From assembly GCA_025362395.1 (NCBI GenBank), contig JANYGK010000035.1, forward strand, positions 62,001 to 126,000: 64,000 nucleotides of DNA. Direction: 5' to 3'. A model generated the notes under the pieces. That model was not told the origin of the DNA and ran no database searches. It saw only the letters and a program-made list of their open reading frames with translations. The translations under genes and the position numbers were made by a program. This DNA comes from Bacteroidota bacterium (lineage in GTDB: Bacteria > Bacteroidota > Bacteroidia > B-17B0 > Aurantibacillaceae). Positions 1-8,222 of the stretch are shown here, piece after piece; positions within the stretch are counted from its first letter, which is position 1; every line of letters starts with the position of its first letter.

Positions 1-625
1 CATGATTTAAATGAATGGTAACGCCGCCTTGCTTTTCCAAATGGTTTAATAGGATACGGGTTAAAGCCCCAAAGTTAACATCCGTTCCTGTTTCCATCCG
101 GGTAGCTGCCACTTCGCTTCCGGGGTCTCTTCCTTCCATTACTAAGGGCATCCATTCTTCCAGTTGCGGCCACTTTTCAGAGTACATCATTCCTGCAAAA
201 AGCGCATGATTTTTTAAAGCTTCAAAACGTTTTCTTAAATAAAACACATTATCACCGCCCCACACAAAGCTCATGTGCGGAATATTCCTGATGAATGCAT
301 GCGGTGCCGGAATGGCTTTTTTTTCTACAAGGTATGACCAAAATTGTCTTGATATTTCAAATGATTCGGCTATTTTTTCAGCTTTAGAAATGTCTATAGA
401 ACCGTCTTCGCGTTCGGGGGTATAATTTAATTCGCAAAAAGCTGAATGCCCTGTACCTGCATTATTCCATGCATCGGAGCTTTCTTCAGATACCGCATCG
501 AGTCTTTCAAAAATTTCTATAGTAATATCCGGATTTAATTCTTTTAAAAACATGCCAAGTGTAGCACTCATAATTCCGGCACCGATTAAAACTACATCGG
601 GCTGTTTTAAGTTAGATGTTTCCAT
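1..625 (-). CDS. mqo: malate:quinone oxidoreductase, N-terminal part (runs off left edge)
   Basis: Membrane-associated FAD enzyme of the TCA cycle that oxidises malate to oxaloacetate and passes electrons to quinone. The first ~208 residues are in the window; the gene continues beyond base 1. Read on the minus strand from the ATG at 625, the protein starts METSNLKQPDVVLIGAGIMS, giving the GxGxxS dinucleotide-binding (Rossmann) motif near residues 15-20, then FERLDAVSEESSDAWNNAGT, followed by a GHSAFCELNYTPE stretch, which is characteristic of Mqo. No neighbouring TCA genes are seen. The upstream 300 bases to the next gene are AT-rich and without an obvious TAnnTTTG box. Identification is firm; completeness cannot be judged. 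Confidence 0.93.
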   Translation of the reverse strand, partial: METSNLKQPDVVLIGAGIMSATLGMFLKELNPDITIEIFERLDAVSEESSDAWNNAGTGHSAFCELNYTPEREDGSIDISKAEKIAESFEISRQFWSYLVEKKAIPAPHAFIRNIPHMSFVWGGDNVFYLRKRFEALKNHALFAGMMYSEKWPQLEEWMPLVMEGRDPGSEVAATRMETGTDVNFGALTRILLNHLEKQGGVTIHLNH

Positions 626-940
626 AGGGTAAGGTTATAAATTATTAGGATTATAAACGATCATATTAACATTATTTTAATATAATTGTTTAACAATAAA
701 TGATTCTTGCCACTGATTAATTACCTCTGTTACTGATTTACTTCTATTGTGTATTTGAATTGATGACAACTTCGAATTTATTAAAATATGAGGAATATAT
801 TTCTATTAAGGAAATAAATATACACTTATAAAATAAATGTGTGGATAATAGCTTACACATACCGGCATTAAAATAGTATAAAAGTTAATAGTCCTAAAAC
901 ATAGGAATAAATTAATATAAACCAACTAAAACTCATTAAC

Positions 941-1147
941 ATGAAACACGATCATCACGAAAAGGCTGCGGAACATCATAAAAAAGCTGCAGACCACCAC
1001 ACTAAGGCTTCTGAACATCACAAAACAGGTAATGATGAAAAAGCAGCAGATCATGCACAAGCCGCAAACGGCCATGCAAAACATGCTGAAACTCATTCCA
1101 ATGAATCTGCTAAACACCATGCAGAAAATCACGGAAAGAAAAAATAA
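941..1147 (+). CDS. small His-rich heptad-repeat protein
   Basis: 68 residues containing 16 His and almost only His, Lys, Ala, Glu, Asp, Asn, Ser and Thr. There are no aromatic residues and no Val, Ile or Leu. HH pairs recur at residues 5, 12, 19 and 26, and His again at 38, 45, 52 and 59, so both halves have a seven-residue period, consistent with an amphipathic helix carrying a His stripe. No signal peptide is seen. A terminator follows directly, so it is a single-gene transcript. Short KAAxHH-type proteins of this kind occur in Bacteroidota and Proteobacteria, but I know of no assigned function; metal or proton buffering is a guess. The low-complexity composition also opens both opposite-strand and shifted frames, which I regard as shadows. 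Confidence 0.75.
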   Translation: MKHDHHEKAAEHHKKAADHHTKASEHHKTGNDEKAADHAQAANGHAKHAETHSNESAKHHAENHGKKK

Positions 1148-1156
1148 TTACTTAAG

Positions 1157-1187
1157 AAAAGGCTATCTAAACGGTAGCCTTTTTTTG
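1157..1187 (+). terminator. rho-independent terminator of the His-rich gene
   Basis: The stem AAGGCTATC / GGTAGCCTT with a 5-base loop is followed by a T run. It begins about 10 bases after the stop codon at 1147. Confidence 0.8.
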
Positions 1188-1442
1188 TTTACTGAAGCGA
1201 TGTGTTTAAAGATTTAAAAATCGATTTTTTTATTTTTTAGTATAAATAAAGTAAGTCTAATGTCGGAGATGCGTATTTAATTAATTGTAATCCGTTAACA
1301 TACTTCGTAAATTATTAGGCTAATTTAATATAATTTATACTTGTTGATGAAGTGTATTTTGAAGCAATAATGTTACGTAATTCCCTTTTTAAATAATTAA
1401 AAGAGCAAATAAAAAATACAGGTATTATAAATGCATGAGTGA

Positions 1443-2528
1443 TTAATGAATATCAGAATCATTGGCCGCGTCTCTTTTTACTTCAACAATAACTTCTCCC
1501 ATAGTTGGAGCCATATATCCGGTTTCGTACATTTTAACCAGTAAAAAAAAGAACGAAATTAAGAACGGGCCTATCACCAAACCTATGATCCCAAAAAAAG
1601 GAATGCCGATAATAACACCAATAATAGTTATTAAAGGATGTGTATCAGCAATTTTTTTAGAAATAAATTGCCTCAGAAAATTATCTACTAAAGTTACCAA
1701 TACTCCGCCCCAAATAAGAATACCGATTCCCGCAATATTGTGGCCTGAGGACAGTTCAATAATAGCGGCAGGTACAAATATAATAGGAGCGCCAACAACA
1801 GGTAAAAAACAAACAAAAACGGAAACAATGCCCCAAAACAATGGATCGGGAATACCAAAAATTAAAAAACCTACCCCTACAATAATGCCTTGGCTCAACC
1901 CTATTAAACCTTGCCCGATAATGTTAGAGAATGTAATATTTTTAAGCTCTGTTCCAAACCTCATACTTTGTTCATTATTGAAAGGTAAATATTTTAAAAG
2001 CGCATTCTCAAATGATTCGTATGATTTAAACATGAAAAACAAAGTAAAATATAAAATAATAAGTGTTACAAATATTTTTAAAGCGCTGCTTACAAACACG
2101 GAAAAAGCACCAATAGCCCATTTGGAAATATCATTGACTCCACTCTTCAACATTTCTTTAATATCAAAAGATGCTCCTGTATAGCTATGCAGTTTATCAA
2201 TAATATTAGTTAAAAATTCAGGATGCTGTTGGAAGCTAATGAGCTTATTGATAACCATAATGCTTAAGCCTGTAAGTGGAACGACGATAATAAGAAAAGA
2301 AAATAGTATAACAATACCTGCGCTTAACGATTTCCCTAAATGTTTTTTGATAACAAAATATAAAAACATAGGTCGAAACAAGGTATACAAAATGATTGCT
2401 GAAAGAAGCGCTGTAAAAATATGAAGTGAGCAGATGAAAAGGAAAACCCCTATAAGGGCAATGAGTAACAGCACAATATTTTTGCTTTGTGTGAAGTTGT
2501 AAATAGATTTTTCCTGTAAATTTTTCAT
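1443..2528 (-). CDS. AI-2E family (PerM/UPF0118) membrane permease
   Basis: 361-residue polytopic inner-membrane protein of the AI-2E transporter family, the usual length for the family. Two hydrophobic segments lie near residues 18-55, a third near 65-90, a pair near 135-170, and the conserved C-terminal block of four to five segments spans about 205-335. That block contains the family signature region around LVDNFLRQFI and HPLITIIGVIIGIPFFGIIG (about residues 283-315). Family members have been tied to autoinducer-2 export, Na+/H+ exchange or other substrates, so the substrate here cannot be named. It is a single gene, with the small secreted protein gene lying upstream on the same strand after a 46-base gap. 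Confidence 0.88.
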   Translation of the reverse strand: MKNLQEKSIYNFTQSKNIVLLLIALIGVFLFICSLHIFTALLSAIILYTLFRPMFLYFVIKKHLGKSLSAGIVILFSFLIIVVPLTGLSIMVINKLISFQQHPEFLTNIIDKLHSYTGASFDIKEMLKSGVNDISKWAIGAFSVFVSSALKIFVTLIILYFTLFFMFKSYESFENALLKYLPFNNEQSMRFGTELKNITFSNIIGQGLIGLSQGIIVGVGFLIFGIPDPLFWGIVSVFVCFLPVVGAPIIFVPAAIIELSSGHNIAGIGILIWGGVLVTLVDNFLRQFISKKIADTHPLITIIGVIIGIPFFGIIGLVIGPFLISFFFLLVKMYETGYMAPTMGEVIVEVKRDAANDSDIH

Positions 2529-2574
2529 GATAGTATATTAGGAGTATTTAATTTAAGTTTCACTAATATAATTA

Positions 2575-2859
2575 TTATTCCGGTTGTGTGGTATTTACTT
2601 CTGTATCGCGTGTTATAGCCTTGCCGCCGGCATCGTACACAATTATTCCTTTACTGTTTGTTTTAGGATCGGCATAAACAGCTTTGTAATTTTTACCGTC
2701 GGCTTCCCATTTAGGTTGAACGTTAGGAAATTCTTTTTGAAACGTGGCGTTAACCCGTGTGGGTACACTTTTAGGGGAAAGTGTATTAGTGCCGGTAGTT
2801 TGTGCTGAAACAACCTGTAATGAGCAAAACAGCATTAAACAAATACACAATTTCTTCAT
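2575..2859 (-). CDS. small secreted PepSY-like domain protein
   Basis: 94 residues with a clear Sec signal peptide (MKKLCICLMLFCSLQVVSAQ, cleavage after residue 19-20). The mature part has the pattern of PepSY-like (beta-lactamase-inhibitor-like) domains of Bacteroidota: VNATFQKEFPNVQPKWEADG then YKAVYADPKTNSKGIIVYDAGG. These domains are exported and of unknown target. It lies upstream of the AI-2E permease gene on the same strand with a 46-base gap, so cotranscription is possible. Confidence 0.75.
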   Translation of the reverse strand: MKKLCICLMLFCSLQVVSAQTTGTNTLSPKSVPTRVNATFQKEFPNVQPKWEADGKNYKAVYADPKTNSKGIIVYDAGGKAITRDTEVNTTQPE

Positions 2860-3107
2860 GATATTAATTTTGTATGAAGTATAAAATTTTGATGCCGGAA
2901 TATAACCTAAGTTAAAAACTGTGGATGCCCTTTAAAACCGCTATAAATAAAAAGTTCGACTATTTCGGGGAAAAATTTAACCGGGTAATTATTAGCTTTA
3001 ATCACATTTAGTAACACCCTCCTATAATAGATGAATCTTAATTGTTGCACTGTAAAATTCAATATCAAAAATGAATGCGATAAATTTTATTTGAATATGG
3101 TCATTAA
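2860..3107. other. intergenic stretch, nothing recognised
   Basis: 248 AT-rich bases between the end of the regulator gene and the start of the PepSY-like gene. No convincing reading frame, RNA gene or strong hairpin is seen. Confidence 0.5.
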
Positions 3108-3800
3108 TTAAATTTCGATTTTACACTTACAACTCGGCTTTAGGCAAGCAACTAAAAGTTGTTCGGCTGCTTTAGCCGAAATAAGTATGAATTCATTTTT
3201 TTGGTTAGTCAGCCTGATGCTTTCATCATAAGAAATAATTTGCTCAACGATTAGTTTATCGTTTAAAGCAATGTTTAAATCGCTTAAATAATTTAAAAAT
3301 ACCTCATTGTCATGACTTACACCAAGCACGACGCATACGCATCCTTTAATACTTTTAGATAATGGCCTCCGATCAGATTTCGGTACGATGCCCTGCTTAT
3401 TTGGTATAGGATCACCATGAGGATCGAACTCCGGATTTCCCAATATGCTATAAATTTTATCAATCAGCTTATCTGAATTTACATGCTCTAACTGTTCTGC
3501 TATTTCATGCACCTCACTCCAGCTAAAATTTAATTGCTTATATAAATAGGTCTCCCATATACGATGCCTTCGTACAATATTAATGGCAATTTCGTAACCC
3601 TTTTTAGTAAGCTTTGCACCTCCTGTTTTATCGTATTTTATCAATCCTTTATTAACTAAGGAATTCAATTTTTCCAATACAGTAGGTGGTTTTAAGAACA
3701 ACCAATTTGCAAGGTGCGTTGCGCTGACTACATTTTCTTTATCAATAACGCCTAACTGATAAATAGCTTTTAAATAATTCTCTTCTTTAAACGAATTCAT
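3108..3800 (-). CDS. DtxR/MntR-family metal-dependent transcriptional regulator
   Basis: 230 residues with the three-part DtxR layout: winged helix at about 1-65 (NYLKAIYQLG, ATHLANWLFLKPPTVLEKL), metal/dimer domain at 66-140 with RRHRIWETYLYKQL, EVHEIAEQLEHV and the DPHGDPIP signature, and a C-terminal FeoA/SH3-like domain (about 155-222). The tail ends with an unusual Cys-containing stretch, CLKPSCKCKIEI, which could add metal ligands. Proteins of this family repress metal uptake genes when bound to Mn2+ or Fe2+. It is divergent from a TonB receptor, with a perfect inverted repeat between them, so it probably controls both itself and the receptor. A TACATTTG box sits so close to the ATG that the mRNA should be nearly leaderless. 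Confidence 0.93.
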   Translation of the reverse strand: MNSFKEENYLKAIYQLGVIDKENVVSATHLANWLFLKPPTVLEKLNSLVNKGLIKYDKTGGAKLTKKGYEIAINIVRRHRIWETYLYKQLNFSWSEVHEIAEQLEHVNSDKLIDKIYSILGNPEFDPHGDPIPNKQGIVPKSDRRPLSKSIKGCVCVVLGVSHDNEVFLNYLSDLNIALNDKLIVEQIISYDESIRLTNQKNEFILISAKAAEQLLVACLKPSCKCKIEI

Positions 3801-3805
3801 ATTTA

Positions 3806-3813
3806 CAAATGTA
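3806..3813 (-). promoter_or_regulatory. -7 promoter box of the DtxR-type gene
   Basis: On the minus strand TACATTTG is a perfect TAnnTTTG box ending five bases before the ATG. With transcription starting about four bases after the box, the leader would be about two bases. Confidence 0.6.
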
Positions 3814-3817
3814 TAAG

Positions 3818-3837
3818 TTATTAGGGTATCCTAATAA
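3818..3837. promoter_or_regulatory. probable DtxR/MntR operator
   Basis: TTATTAGG-GTAT-CCTAATAA is a perfect 8+8 inverted repeat. The TTAGG/CCTAA half-sites resemble known DtxR/IdeR-type boxes. It lies between the regulator and the TonB receptor, just upstream of the regulator's -7 box and about 30 bases before the receptor's start. Confidence 0.75.
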
Positions 3838-3866
3838 TAAAATATAGTATATACTACTTTTAAGGG

Positions 3867-6320
3867 ATGAAAATCATATTTTACGTTATAATTATATTAC
3901 TTAACATTCACGCAATTGCTCAAAACCGCATTATAACAGGAATTATAAAAGATTCAGAAACCTTTCAACCCTTACCGTTTTGCAGCATTGGAGTAGTTAA
4001 AACAAAAACAGGAATGAGTTCTGACGGTTATGGAAAATTTAAGTTTGAAATTTCGGAAGAAAATATTAAATCTGGATTTGTTGTAGCCTATATAGGTTAC
4101 AGAACAGATACAGTAGAAATTTTATCTTCAAAAAACGATTATGTTATCTTATTAAAGTCAATACAAGAAAAATTAAATGAAATAGTTGTAACAGGTGTTT
4201 CAAAGACTGCTCTTATAAGAGAAAATCCTATATCTGTTATGAATGTGTCGATGAAAAATATTGACCGAGCCAATGAAAGTAATATCATAGATGCATTGGT
4301 TAAAAATGTTCCGGGATTAAATGCTGTTAAAACAGGGCCAAATATATCAAAGCCTTTTATAAGAGGGTTAGGATACAACCGTGTACTTACTTTATACGAT
4401 GGCATAAGGCAGGAAGGGCAGCAATGGGGTGATGAGCATGGTATAGAAGTAGACGCTTACAATATGCAAAGAGCAGAAGTGATAAAAGGTCCTGCCAGTT
4501 TACAATACGGTTCAGATGCTTTAGCGGGGGTAGTAAGTCTAATCCCCTATATCCCTTATGAAAAAGACAGTGTATTGAGAGGTAGATTTCTTTCCGAATA
4601 TCAAAGCAATAACGGCTTAATAGGTAACGGTTTGAGGTTGGGATATAGCAGTGCGCGATGGCTTTTTGCAGGCCGTGGTAATTACCGTATTGCAAAAAAT
4701 TATACGAATAGTATTGATGGAAGGGTCTATAATACAGGATTTGAAGAAAAAAATTTTTCGGCTTTAATCGGCCATATAAGTGAAAAGGGATATACACATT
4801 TAAATTTTACGGCCTACGATAATTTACAGGGTATTCCTGATGGTAGCCGGGATTCACTTACAAGAAAGTTTACTAAACAAATTTATGAAGGCAATGCGGA
4901 TGATATAAAAAACAGGCCTGTCGTTTCAGATAAAGATCTTAATTCGTATCAACTAAGCCCTTTACGCCAACATATACAGCACTATCGTATTTATACGAAT
5001 AACTGTTATCAAATCGGCAAAGGAAATATAGACGCTATTTTAGGCTTTCAACAAAATATCCGCAGAGAATATGATCATCCCACAGATCCTAAACAAGCCG
5101 GAATGTATGTTCAGCTTAGTACTATTAATTATGGGTTACGTTATAACGCCCCGGTATTTTTTAATATTGAAGTAAGTGCCGGTATAAGTGGAATGTATCA
5201 AAACAATAAAAATAGAAACGCTACCAATTTTCCTATTCCTGATTATAGCTTGATGGATGTTGGTGCCTATTTGTATGCAAAATGGAAATATAAAAGCTGG
5301 ACAGTAAGTGGAGGGTTACGCTGTGATGTAAGAAGTTTAAGCGGGCATGATTTTTATATAAGTAGTAATGTACAGAGCGGGTTTAATTATCAATCAAGCA
5401 GTGGCGCGACAGACGCAATTTTACAATTTCCGGCATTTAAAAAAACATTTACCGGTATATCAGCAAGTATTGGTTCTACTTATCAAATCTCAGATAAAAT
5501 AAATTTAAAAGCTAATGTGGCAAGAGGTTACAGGTCGCCAAGCATTACAGAGTTCGCATCAAACGGTTTAGACCCCGGCGCGCATATTTTTTATTTAGGA
5601 AATAAAAATTTTGTTCCTGAATTCAGTTTGCAGGAAGATATAGGCATAAGCGGAATTTTGAAAGATTTTTCCGCTTCCTTCAGCCTCTTTAATAATAATA
5701 TCGGGCATTATATTTACCTTTCTCAGTTGGCAGATGAAAACGGGAATCCCATTGTCATATCACAAGGCAATAAAACATTTCAGTACCTGCAAGCTTCTGC
5801 TCAGCTATACGGGTTTGAAGCAATGCTTGATATTCATCCCGTTTATATAAAGGGATTTAATTTTAGCAATAATTTTTCGCTCATCTATGGGTTTAACCGA
5901 AAACCGCAGTACGCCGGTTTAGGCATAAACGGAGAATATCTTCCATTAATTCCTCCTGTTAAATTATTAAGCAGCTTGAGCCAAGATATAAAAACCAATT
6001 GGAAAAGATTACCAACCATAACCATAAAAGCAGAGATGGATTATAACATGTCACAAAAGCGTTACTTGGCACTCTACGGCACGGAAACTTCTACACTTGC
6101 ATACACCTTACTAAACGCAGGTATTAGTATGGAAATATATTATACAAAAAAACAAATATTGCAATTGCAGATACAGGTAAATAACATTTTTGATACAGCT
6201 TATCAATCAAATTTAAGTCGCTTAAAATATTTTGAGTATTACAGCCTGTTACCCGGTAAACACTATGGTATGTATAGTATGGGAAGAAACAGTTGTGTTA
6301 AACTAATTTTACCCTTTTGA
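3867..6320 (+). CDS. TonB-dependent outer-membrane receptor, probably for a metal or metal chelate
   Basis: 817 residues. Signal peptide MKIIFYVIIILLNIHAIAQ; CarboxypepD_reg-like domain at about 20-100 (ITGIIKDSETFQPLPFCSIG); plug at about 115-225, with NVPGLNAVKTGPNISKPFIR, LYDGIRQEGQQWGDEHG and EVIKGPASLQYGSDALAGVV; then a 22-strand-type barrel ending in Phe (CVKLILPF). The LxR/GxRxxxQ plug pattern and length fit siderophore, zinc or vitamin receptors. The divergent DtxR-type regulator and the operator upstream suggest repression by Mn or Fe; the substrate itself is not readable from sequence. A TACTTTTA box at 3855-3862 could be its -7 element. A hairpin terminator follows. Confidence 0.92.
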   Translation: MKIIFYVIIILLNIHAIAQNRIITGIIKDSETFQPLPFCSIGVVKTKTGMSSDGYGKFKFEISEENIKSGFVVAYIGYRTDTVEILSSKNDYVILLKSIQEKLNEIVVTGVSKTALIRENPISVMNVSMKNIDRANESNIIDALVKNVPGLNAVKTGPNISKPFIRGLGYNRVLTLYDGIRQEGQQWGDEHGIEVDAYNMQRAEVIKGPASLQYGSDALAGVVSLIPYIPYEKDSVLRGRFLSEYQSNNGLIGNGLRLGYSSARWLFAGRGNYRIAKNYTNSIDGRVYNTGFEEKNFSALIGHISEKGYTHLNFTAYDNLQGIPDGSRDSLTRKFTKQIYEGNADDIKNRPVVSDKDLNSYQLSPLRQHIQHYRIYTNNCYQIGKGNIDAILGFQQNIRREYDHPTDPKQAGMYVQLSTINYGLRYNAPVFFNIEVSAGISGMYQNNKNRNATNFPIPDYSLMDVGAYLYAKWKYKSWTVSGGLRCDVRSLSGHDFYISSNVQSGFNYQSSSGATDAILQFPAFKKTFTGISASIGSTYQISDKINLKANVARGYRSPSITEFASNGLDPGAHIFYLGNKNFVPEFSLQEDIGISGILKDFSASFSLFNNNIGHYIYLSQLADENGNPIVISQGNKTFQYLQASAQLYGFEAMLDIHPVYIKGFNFSNNFSLIYGFNRKPQYAGLGINGEYLPLIPPVKLLSSLSQDIKTNWKRLPTITIKAEMDYNMSQKRYLALYGTETSTLAYTLLNAGISMEIYYTKKQILQLQIQVNNIFDTAYQSNLSRLKYFEYYSLLPGKHYGMYSMGRNSCVKLILPF

Positions 6321-6360
6321 TCCAATAGGGACGGAACTTTTTAATCAAAAAAATATAATA

Positions 6361-6393
6361 AAAAAGCAGTATAAATAATCTTGTACTGCTTTC
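6361..6393 (+). terminator. hairpin after the TonB receptor
   Basis: AAAGCAGTA ... TACTGCTTT, a nine-base perfect stem with a 12-base loop. The T run is short, so termination strength is uncertain. Confidence 0.6.
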
Positions 6394-6570
6394 TACCGCC
6401 TTCTGTTTAGATGCGTTTAAAAGTGGACTTCACAAACAAAATCTCGAACCAGTTGTTAATGGACATTGAAGTGCATTCTGAATTGAAGCGTTATATTTCA
6501 AGCCATTAGAAGCGTTAGACATTTTGTATGTTAATACATGAGTATAAAGATAGGAAATTAGGGAAAATGC

Positions 6571-6605
6571 AATAAACGAGGTTGGGAATTCCGACCTCGT
6601 TTATT
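6571..6605 (-). terminator. long hairpin at the end of the small-protein operon
   Basis: The outer stem AATAAACGAGGT / ACCTCGTTTATT encloses the self-complementary GGAATTCC. It lies just past the stop codon of the 71-residue protein. It resembles the hairpin at 8223-8249. Confidence 0.6.
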
Positions 6606-6610
6606 TTAGT

Positions 6611-6826
6611 TCAATTACTCAACTTAGTCATTAGCTTTTTAAGCCCTAATACTTGAGCTATTTTATAAGTAAGGCTCATAGTCACACATATTGGGCATAC
6701 TCCAAATCTAAAAAAAGTTAATGCTATTTTTTTATACCAAGGTAAATTTGCGGGAATAATTGGGCAGCTTAGTCCATCGCCTTCATATTCTTTTATTCCC
6801 CATACGTTTATTGATTCGTTACTCAT
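6611..6826 (-). CDS. 71-residue Cys-containing small protein, unknown
   Basis: Not recognised. It has no signal peptide. A soluble N-terminus (SNESINVWGIKEYEGDGLSC) is followed by a moderately hydrophobic stretch LPWYKKIALTFFRFGVCPIC (about 28-47) with a CPIC (CxxC) motif and an amphipathic basic C-terminus. Three Cys (20, 44, 47) suggest metal or thiol chemistry. It lies 12 bases downstream of a 26-codon frame and behind the thioredoxin-like gene, so all three are probably one transcript. Confidence 0.6.
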   Translation of the reverse strand: MSNESINVWGIKEYEGDGLSCPIIPANLPWYKKIALTFFRFGVCPICVTMSLTYKIAQVLGLKKLMTKLSN

Positions 6827-6838
6827 AATTTTAATTGT

Positions 6839-6919
6839 TTATGCAAAAAAGTGGTAAATACACATTGCCATTAAACCCATTGATAAAATGCAAAGAATAA
6901 TTTTTGTTTGTTTTTTCAT
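6839..6919 (-). CDS. 26-residue single-span membrane microprotein (predicted)
   Basis: The short frame reads MKKQTKIILCILSMGLMAMC followed by IYHFFA and a stop. It has a positive N-terminus, one hydrophobic helix of about 17 residues and two Cys (10, 20). It starts five bases after the stop of the thioredoxin-like gene and ends 12 bases before the 71-residue gene. It fits exactly between two genes on the same strand, the main reason to believe it. No homologue is known to me. Confidence 0.4.
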   Translation of the reverse strand: MKKQTKIILCILSMGLMAMCIYHFFA

Positions 6920-6924
6920 ACTGT

Positions 6925-7395
6925 TTAGTTTAAGAGGTTATCAATTGTTTTCTTCATTTCTTCGTCCGACTCAGTAATACTTACTTGCTTTATTTGTTTG
7001 TGAGTTTTAGCATCAATAAATGTTACAATACCGGCTATATCTGAAGTTTGTTTTTTGTCTTTTACCAGTCCGCAGGCTTTAAATGCCTTCCCCATTCCTT
7101 TTCGTTGAATTGTACAAACCGCTCCATAAACATTTGCTTTTTCTAATTCTTGTTTTGATGCTTCTTTTGTTTTTTCGTTGGTAAGATTGTTTAAATAAAT
7201 GTTTACTCCTTTTGGTGCATAAGAATATAATACTGCGCCAAAGCGCTCTCCATTTGCCTTACATACGGCACACCAATTTGCTTTATTAACAACAGCTATT
7301 AATTTTGGATTTGGCGATTGTTCTGTCGTTTGTGCATAACTATTAAGTCCTGTTGCTAATAATACAATTGCAATAATTGATTTTACTTTTTTCAT
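6925..7395 (-). CDS. secreted thioredoxin-like protein
   Basis: 156 residues with a Sec signal peptide (MKKVKSIIAIVLLATGLNSY, then AQ at 21-22). The mature part starts with a beta strand and the active-site motif NWCAVCK (Cys42, Cys45). A thioredoxin-like alpha/beta pattern follows, with further Cys at about 94 and 108 in an insertion not typical of small thioredoxins. The C-terminus VTFIDAKTHKQIKQVSI matches the last two strands of the fold. Likely a periplasmic thiol-disulfide protein. It follows the sigma factor gene but is separated from it by a strong terminator, so it may have its own promoter. It heads a run with two small Cys-containing proteins. Confidence 0.75.
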   Translation of the reverse strand: MKKVKSIIAIVLLATGLNSYAQTTEQSPNPKLIAVVNKANWCAVCKANGERFGAVLYSYAPKGVNIYLNNLTNEKTKEASKQELEKANVYGAVCTIQRKGMGKAFKACGLVKDKKQTSDIAGIVTFIDAKTHKQIKQVSITESDEEMKKTIDNLLN

Positions 7396-7466
7396 TTTAT
7401 TTATTTTTAATTGTTTATATAGATTAATACCAATTCGTTTAAATTAATCACCCATTTTAAAATTAA

Positions 7467-7496
7467 AAAAGCGAACTATTTTAATAGCTCGCTTTT
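7467..7496 (-). terminator. terminator after the sigma factor gene
   Basis: Minus-strand hairpin AAAAGCGAGCTATT / AATAGTTCGCTTTT, with one mismatch, followed by a T run. It lies between the sigma factor gene and the thioredoxin-like gene. Confidence 0.75.
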
Positions 7497-7517
7497 ACAT
7501 TGAAATAATAATACCAT

Positions 7518-8075
7518 TTAATTTAAGTTTTCTGAGCCTCTACGAGCCTGTTCCAAACATTTAAATTTTTGATTTTGAGCACTGTGTTTATTCGTATATC
7601 CAAACTCCTTAGTAACTGTTTCTATGTTTTTCTCATCATAAAAAATAGCAGTTAAAAGTATTTTACACTTATTGGTTACTTTATTGAATACATTTAATAC
7701 TCTTATAATCGTGTTTTGAGTAGCATCTGTTTCAGCTTCCTCGTAATCCGTTAAATATTTTTCATACATATCTAACTCGCTTCTTACGATTTTATTAGAA
7801 TCTCGTAAACGCTTTAGCCATAAATTACTACTAATAGCAAATATGTATGTTTTTAGGGAAGATGTTAAATTAAAATCGTCTTTCGGCACTTTCTCTAATA
7901 AAATCAAAATAGTTTCCTGAAAAATATCTTTTGCATCATCTACACTACCGTTATTTTTAGTTATAAAGTTTTTTACTGATGGATAATAGAATTTATACAA
8001 AATCTCAAAGGCTTGATTATTCTTTGATTTAAGTCCTAAATAGGTTTCGCGGTCTGATTGTTTATTTACGCTCAT
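7518..8075 (-). CDS. sigma-70 family (ECF-type) RNA polymerase sigma factor
   Basis: 185 residues, the usual ECF length. Region 2 lies at about 20-95, with the -10-recognition part DAKDIFQETILILLEK and TYIFAISSNLWLKRLR. Region 4 lies at about 125-180, with ETVTKEFGYTNKHSAQNQKF and KCLEQAR, the degenerate region 4 common in Bacteroidota sigma factors. No anti-sigma gene is adjacent. The next genes downstream encode a periplasmic thioredoxin-like protein and small Cys proteins, which might be its targets, but a terminator separates them. Confidence 0.88.
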   Translation of the reverse strand: MSVNKQSDRETYLGLKSKNNQAFEILYKFYYPSVKNFITKNNGSVDDAKDIFQETILILLEKVPKDDFNLTSSLKTYIFAISSNLWLKRLRDSNKIVRSELDMYEKYLTDYEEAETDATQNTIIRVLNVFNKVTNKCKILLTAIFYDEKNIETVTKEFGYTNKHSAQNQKFKCLEQARRGSENLN

Positions 8076-8222
8076 AATTACATTCTATTTTTTTGTTTAA
8101 TGAAAAGTTGTTTTTATTTGTTAATACCAAATCCTAAGCTAAAATCACCCAATCAAAAAAATATTTGTTCCGTCATTTTTTTAAGTTACTATAAGTGTAA
8201 ATATCCTTATTTTAGTGGTATT

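Noticed and set aside
15-209. Plus-strand frame of 64 residues at the left edge
   Set aside because: Lies wholly inside the malate:quinone oxidoreductase gene on the other strand.
926-1132. Open frame antisense to the His-rich gene, rich in Phe, Met and Cys
   Set aside because: It is the mirror of the His/Lys/Ala repeat codons; the plus-strand protein has a proper start, a terminator and biased composition, the antisense frame has none of these.
1462-2184. 240-residue frame antisense to the AI-2E permease
   Set aside because: Long only because the permease codons are low in stop complements; no domain, and the permease motifs on the minus strand are unmistakable.
6411-6509. 32-codon frame after the TonB receptor
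   Set aside because: No promoter, no family resemblance and no operon neighbour; kept as noise.
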